This document shows, piece after piece, positions 24,616-28,335 of a stretch of DNA of 28,335 nucleotides. The stretch lies in the NCBI GenBank assembly GCA_009774535.1, contig VSNY01000040.1, positions 1-28,335 on the forward strand. Direction: 5' to 3'. Position 1 is the first letter of the stretch; every line of letters starts with the position of its first letter. The position numbers were made by a program, and so were the translations under genes. The notes under the pieces were generated by a model. The model searched no databases. It had not been told where the DNA came from and worked only from the letters and a program-made list of their open reading frames with translations. The stretch is from Lachnospiraceae bacterium (GTDB lineage Bacteria > Bacillota > Clostridia > Lachnospirales > Lachnospiraceae).

Positions 24616-25806
24616 ATGGCAGACCAAAAGGGAAGATTTGGAACTCATGGTGGGCAGTATATCCCGGAAACACTTATGAATGCGGTGATTGAACTGGAAA
24701 AAGCCTATTGTTATTATAAAGACGACAAGAAATTTAATGAAGAATTAAACGATTTATTTTGTAATTATTGCGGAAGGCCGTCCCGCTTGTATTATGCCGC
24801 ACATGTGACAGAAGATTTAGGCGGAGCAAAAATTTATTTAAAACGTGAAGATTTAAATCATACAGGTTCCCATAAAATCAATAATGTAATCGGTCAGTGC
24901 CTGTTAGCAAAAAAAATGGGAAAGACACGGATTATTGCTGAAACAGGGGCCGGACAGCATGGGGTAGCTTCTGCTACGGCGGCGGCACTGATGGGGATGG
25001 AATGCGAGGTGTTTATGGGAGAAGAGGACATCCGGCGGCAGTCGCTGAATGTGTATCGTATGCGTCTGCTGGGTGCAGCCGTGCATTCCGTATCCAGCGG
25101 TACGGGAACTTTAAAAGACGCGGTTTCTGAAGCTTTGCGTGAATGGACACGCCGCATTGACGACACGCATTATTTATTAGGCTCTGTGATGGGGCCGCAT
25201 CCGTTTCCAACCATTGTCAGAGATTTTCAGGCGGTTATATCAAAAGAAATCAAACAACAGATTCTGGAGAAAGAAGGAAAACTGCCGGATCTCGTAATGG
25301 CATGTGTGGGCGGAGGTTCCAACGCTATGGGCGCATTTTACCACTTTATTGAAGACAAAGAGGTGCGTTTGATCGGATGCGAAGCAGCCGGGCGGGGCGT
25401 TCATACGGCGGAAACAGCAGCAACGATAGCGACCGGAAAACCAGGAATTTTTCATGGAATGAAATCCTATTTCTGCCAGGACGAATACGGCCAGATTGCC
25501 CCGGTCTATTCTATTTCTGCAGGCTTGGATTATCCGGGAATCGGCCCGGAACACGCGGAATTGTATGATACAAAAAGAGCGGAATATGTGGCGGTCACAG
25601 ACGAAGAAGCCGTTCATGCCTTTGCGTATTTATCCCGTACCGAGGGGATCATTCCGGCAATCGAAAGCGCACATGCTGTCGCACACGCGATAAAACTGGC
25701 GCCGTCCATGAAAAAAGAGCAGATCATTGTTATTAACATATCCGGACGCGGAGATAAAGACTGTGCAGCAATTGCACGCTATCAGGGAGAGGAAATTTAT
25801 GAATAA
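24616..25806 (+). CDS. trpB: Tryptophan synthase beta subunit
   Basis: PLP enzyme of 396 residues that condenses indole with serine. Lys87 in NHTGSHKINN binds PLP, Glu109 in AETGAGQHG is the catalytic acid, and CVGGGSNAMG is the phosphate-binding loop. The numbering matches the enterobacterial enzyme, so this is TrpB1, the form that works with TrpA. AAAGGAG precedes the ATG. Its last codons overlap the start of trpA by eight bases. Confidence 0.98.
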   Translation: MADQKGRFGTHGGQYIPETLMNAVIELEKAYCYYKDDKKFNEELNDLFCNYCGRPSRLYYAAHVTEDLGGAKIYLKREDLNHTGSHKINNVIGQCLLAKKMGKTRIIAETGAGQHGVASATAAALMGMECEVFMGEEDIRRQSLNVYRMRLLGAAVHSVSSGTGTLKDAVSEALREWTRRIDDTHYLLGSVMGPHPFPTIVRDFQAVISKEIKQQILEKEGKLPDLVMACVGGGSNAMGAFYHFIEDKEVRLIGCEAAGRGVHTAETAATIATGKPGIFHGMKSYFCQDEYGQIAPVYSISAGLDYPGIGPEHAELYDTKRAEYVAVTDEEAVHAFAYLSRTEGIIPAIESAHAVAHAIKLAPSMKKEQIIVINISGRGDKDCAAIARYQGEEIYE

Positions 25807-26647
25807 AAAAATCAATTATAAGGAAGCGCAAAGATCCAATCAAAAACCAGACAATAGAAAAAATAGAATGAAGAATAAAATAGCTGGCGCATTCGCGAAA
25901 GGCAAAGCATTTATACCGTTTATTACTTGCGGAGATCCTTCTTTGGAAGTGACCGAGAAACTGGTATACGCGATGGAAGAAGCAGGAGCAGACCTGATTG
26001 AATTGGGAATACCCTTTTCCGATCCAACAGCGGAAGGCCCGGTCATTCAGGCAGCTGACTACCGCGCGCTGCGTGCAGGTACCACAACAGACAAAGTGTT
26101 TGAGCTGGTAGCCCGAATCCGTGTACATACACAGATACCAATGGTATTTATGACCTATGCAAATGTTGTCTTTTCCTATGGAACAGAATGCTTTGTGAAA
26201 AAAGCGGCAGAACTTGGAATGGATGGACTGATCCTTCCGGATATTCCATTTGAAGAAAAACAAGAATTTGACCAGATCTGCCAGAAGTATGGCCTGGCAT
26301 TGATTTCCATGATTGCGCCAACGTCTCATGAGCGGATTTGCATGATTGCAAGAGAGGCAGAGGGATTTTTATATTGCGTATCTTCTCTGGGAGTTACCGG
26401 CGCGAGAAGTGAGATCACGACAGATCTTGCGTCGATGGTACGACTCGTAAAAGAAGAAACCGACATTCCCTGCGCAGTCGGATTCGGCATCTCAACTCCG
26501 CAGCAGGCTGCGGAAGTGGCGGCTGTTGCGGATGGGGTGATTGTTGGGTCGGCGATTGTGGAATTGTGTGAGCGGTATGGGGAGGATTGTGTTGGGTATG
26601 TGGAGGAGTATGTGGGGAGGATGAGGAAAGTGATGAATAATGAGTGA
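25799..26647 (+). CDS. trpA: Tryptophan synthase alpha subunit
   Basis: Barrel enzyme of 282 residues that releases indole from indole-glycerol phosphate and passes it to TrpB. The first catalytic Glu is Glu68 in LIELGIPFSDP. The second catalytic acid, Asp60 in the enterobacterial enzyme, is Glu79 here (SDPTAEGPVIQ). Other family parts are GLILPDIPFEE, TSHERI, YCVSSLGVTGAR and CAVGFGIST. The ATG follows GGGAGAGGAAA and overlaps the trpB stop. This start gives about 23 extra residues, rich in Lys, Asn and Arg, before the usual beginning (MKNKIAGAF); the later ATG at 25868 has no ribosome site. It is the last gene of the operon; no clear terminator follows. Confidence 0.96.
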   Translation: MNKKINYKEAQRSNQKPDNRKNRMKNKIAGAFAKGKAFIPFITCGDPSLEVTEKLVYAMEEAGADLIELGIPFSDPTAEGPVIQAADYRALRAGTTTDKVFELVARIRVHTQIPMVFMTYANVVFSYGTECFVKKAAELGMDGLILPDIPFEEKQEFDQICQKYGLALISMIAPTSHERICMIAREAEGFLYCVSSLGVTGARSEITTDLASMVRLVKEETDIPCAVGFGISTPQQAAEVAAVADGVIVGSAIVELCERYGEDCVGYVEEYVGRMRKVMNNE

Positions 26648-26709
26648 ATATATTAGAAGATAATCATAAAAAATACAATTAGCTTACACATAAAACCCTA
26701 AATATCGGT

Positions 26710-26774
26710 CATATACTGCGTTGTTTAATAAACAGTGAATTTGAATAACTTATATTTTAACAATGCAGTATATG
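26710..26774. repeat. 16-base inverted repeat between trpA and the M56 gene
   Basis: CATATACTGCGTTGTT (26710-26725) pairs with AACAATGCAGTATATG (26759-26774) with a single G-U pair, around 33 AT-rich bases. It lies between convergent genes, so it may act as a two-way terminator, but no T-run follows on either side. It could also be the ends of a very small mobile-element remnant. Confidence 0.75.
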
Positions 26775-26820
26775 AAGGTGATAGTTTTAAAAAGGGAAGT
26801 ATATTAGCAGAAGTTATTGA

Positions 26821-28224
26821 TCAATGAGGACACTCATTAAATGTAGTAGAGGTGTAACGTTTTATATTTTCAATATCTCTACATTTGGTACACTTCTGTG
26901 ATTTGTAAATTATCACAACACAACTGCTATCTGCGTTTTTAGAGTGATGTGATACATATACTTGTGTAAAATCATGTTTGCAATCTGTATGGATTGGCGT
27001 AGTTACATCGAATACAGTACCATTTTCATCAATACAATAAGTATCTTTTTTTGAAAAATCCAAACTGTTCAATAAAGAATAAAAACCATTTTTTGAAAGT
27101 GGTTCAGATCCAGATAAAGGATTCATCATATCTTCTGAAGATAATGTATTGATATCAAATGTATCAACAGACTCGAATTTAATAGCATTATCATTGCTGA
27201 CTAAAGCAGCTGGTAAATTAAATGAAATTGCAGGTATTGCTGATATAATAAATATTATGATTGATATAGTAATCACAAATGCTGATTTTGGAGGGCTATA
27301 TTCAAAATATTTATTCTGCATAATATGAAAAACTCGTTCTTCTAAAGAATGAGCGTTTTTCTTAAACCATAATCCTTTAATGGATGCATTAGGAGTTATT
27401 ACGGATGCACCTGCTAAATCAATAAGAGCATTTGCAAAAGCAAGGCGATTGTTTTTGGAAATACCAGTACAAGCACACGCATCAGCATATAATTCTTCAT
27501 GATGTCCAATTCTAGATTTTAAAATATGTACAACAGGATTCAGTCCATGAATGCTACATGCGATCAGTGACAAAAACTGAAATGGTAAATCTTTATGAAG
27601 AACATGTGCTATTTCATGTTTTATTGCTATATAATAAATTTGTTCAGGAATATCCCATTTTGATGGGAGACATAGTTTCAAGTGGAAAATGCCAAAAACA
27701 TGTGGTATGCGCAGTGTATTAAGTGTATAAATTTTGATTTTTTTGTTCACATTTAATTCCTGCATGGCTTTGTGTACGAGGTCAGAAGCGTTAATGGAAC
27801 CATTAATCAATTCTTCTTCCATAAACAAGTCAAAAGTACGATGAAATTGCCTAAAATTTTTTTGGTCACGAGTATTGAACATAAACAAACAAATACTTGA
27901 TATAACCCATAACATCAAAATTATAATAAGGATCAAACTTGGCTTTGGTAGCATAACATAAATGTCATCAACAAAGCGGATTGTAATGTGAGATCCATTT
28001 TTTAGAGAAGGGTCAAAAGGTATGTGTATGTCAAAGTTTTTGATGAACTTTCGTAAATATGGTATGAATAAAGGAAATGGAATAATAAAAAATATCATAT
28101 TTAAACGGTATATAAAAATACGATATTTGGAAGGAAGAGTATCTTTTTTATATGGGAAAATAATACTGCATAGTATAAAAAATATAATTCCAGTAAGATT
28201 CATAAAAAACAGTAAATGCAACAT
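26821..28224 (-). CDS. M56-family (BlaR1/MecR1-like) membrane metallopeptidase with Cys-rich outer domain
   Basis: Membrane protein of 467 residues. Three hydrophobic segments lie in the first 117 residues. The zinc-protease site follows: HEIAH at 203-207 (IKHEIAHVLHKD), with the third ligand Glu in HHEELYADA (about 243-244). A further membrane segment near 306-328 puts the last 140 residues outside. In BlaR1 this part is a penicillin-binding domain; here no SxxK or KTG motif is visible. It ends instead in a Cys/His-bearing segment (DCKHDFTQVYVSHH, SSCVVIIYKSQKCTKC, NECPH). The ATG at 28224 has GGAG ten bases upstream; an in-frame TTG at 28233 is too close to it. Base composition is strikingly more AT-rich than in neighbouring genes, suggesting transfer. 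A BlaI-type repressor gene, if present, would lie beyond the window end. Confidence 0.85.
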   Translation of the reverse strand: MLHLLFFMNLTGIIFFILCSIIFPYKKDTLPSKYRIFIYRLNMIFFIIPFPLFIPYLRKFIKNFDIHIPFDPSLKNGSHITIRFVDDIYVMLPKPSLILIIILMLWVISSICLFMFNTRDQKNFRQFHRTFDLFMEEELINGSINASDLVHKAMQELNVNKKIKIYTLNTLRIPHVFGIFHLKLCLPSKWDIPEQIYYIAIKHEIAHVLHKDLPFQFLSLIACSIHGLNPVVHILKSRIGHHEELYADACACTGISKNNRLAFANALIDLAGASVITPNASIKGLWFKKNAHSLEERVFHIMQNKYFEYSPPKSAFVITISIIIFIISAIPAISFNLPAALVSNDNAIKFESVDTFDINTLSSEDMMNPLSGSEPLSKNGFYSLLNSLDFSKKDTYCIDENGTVFDVTTPIHTDCKHDFTQVYVSHHSKNADSSCVVIIYKSQKCTKCRDIENIKRYTSTTFNECPH

Positions 28225-28317
28225 AATTAACAAACTCCGTTCTTTAACTATCTCAATTTATCATCTGTATTTAAGTATTAGGATTATGGTTCAATAGATT
28301 TAATAAAAATCTTTTTT

Positions 28318-28327
28318 TAGTATACTA
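28318..28327. promoter_or_regulatory. Perfect 10-base palindrome upstream of the M56 gene
   Basis: TAGTATACTA is a perfect palindrome about 95 bases before the M56 start. It also resembles a -10 on both strands (TATACT). BlaI/MecI-type repressors bind short AT-rich dyads ahead of M56 genes, so it is a candidate operator, but it does not match their usual TACA/TGTA core exactly and is near the window edge. Confidence 0.35.
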
Positions 28328-28335
28328 TAGAGATA

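Noticed and set aside
1..28335. tRNA, rRNA, CRISPR arrays, insertion sequences, origins
   Set aside because: None could be recognised by reading both strands of the intergenic regions; a covariance-model scan could still find a small RNA.

Overview
The window reads as chromosomal DNA from an anaerobic member of the Bacillota, class Clostridia, most likely Lachnospiraceae. This rests on strong AGGAGG-type ribosome sites, sigma-A style promoters with 17-base spacers, a tryptophan T-box, a BceAB/BceRS-type peptide-resistance module, a ferredoxin-like aldo/keto reductase and plant-polysaccharide enzyme relatives. Placement below class is an inference from protein style; no rRNA or tRNA gene was seen.

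Layout. Positions 1-84 hold an 18-base tandem repeat. Positions 96-4715 (minus) hold a four-gene antimicrobial-peptide sensing and export module: ABC ATPase, FtsX-type permease, response regulator, intramembrane-sensing kinase. Just upstream is a 74-residue protein of unknown function with its own promoter. Positions 5184-8322 (minus) form a closed two-gene unit: promoter, GH13 alpha-amylase-family enzyme, aldo/keto reductase with two 4Fe-4S motifs, terminator. Divergent from it is a GH53-like lipoprotein (8518-10476, plus) that has lost the acid/base glutamate and several pocket aromatics. It is followed by trpS with a terminator. Next come a membrane-anchored C39-like protease and an L-lactate dehydrogenase (both minus), then a CorA-type channel, a GNAT acetyltransferase and a 1116-residue SWIM-SNF2 helicase (all plus).

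Positions 18991-26647 hold the complete tryptophan operon trpE-G-D-C-F-B-A. It is preceded by a promoter overlapping the helicase stop codon and by a T-box leader. The leader shows a UGG specifier in a well-paired specifier loop, a UGGC acceptor-binding bulge matching a G73 tRNA, and a terminator whose 5' arm also completes the antiterminator. It is unusual in having about 150 bases between the two arms of the antiterminator, filled with small repeated hairpins. Uncharged tRNA-Trp should permit read-through and synthesis of all seven subunits; trpS nearby consumes the product.

Positions 26648-28335 are clearly more AT-rich than the rest. They hold a convergent M56 (BlaR1/MecR1-like) membrane metallopeptidase whose extracellular end is a cysteine-containing domain, not a penicillin-binding domain, together with a long inverted repeat. 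This looks like acquired DNA.

The most notable items are the catalytically degraded GH53 lipoprotein, the expanded T-box antiterminator loop, and the M56 protein with an unassigned sensor domain. I do not see a clear multi-gene system of an undescribed type.
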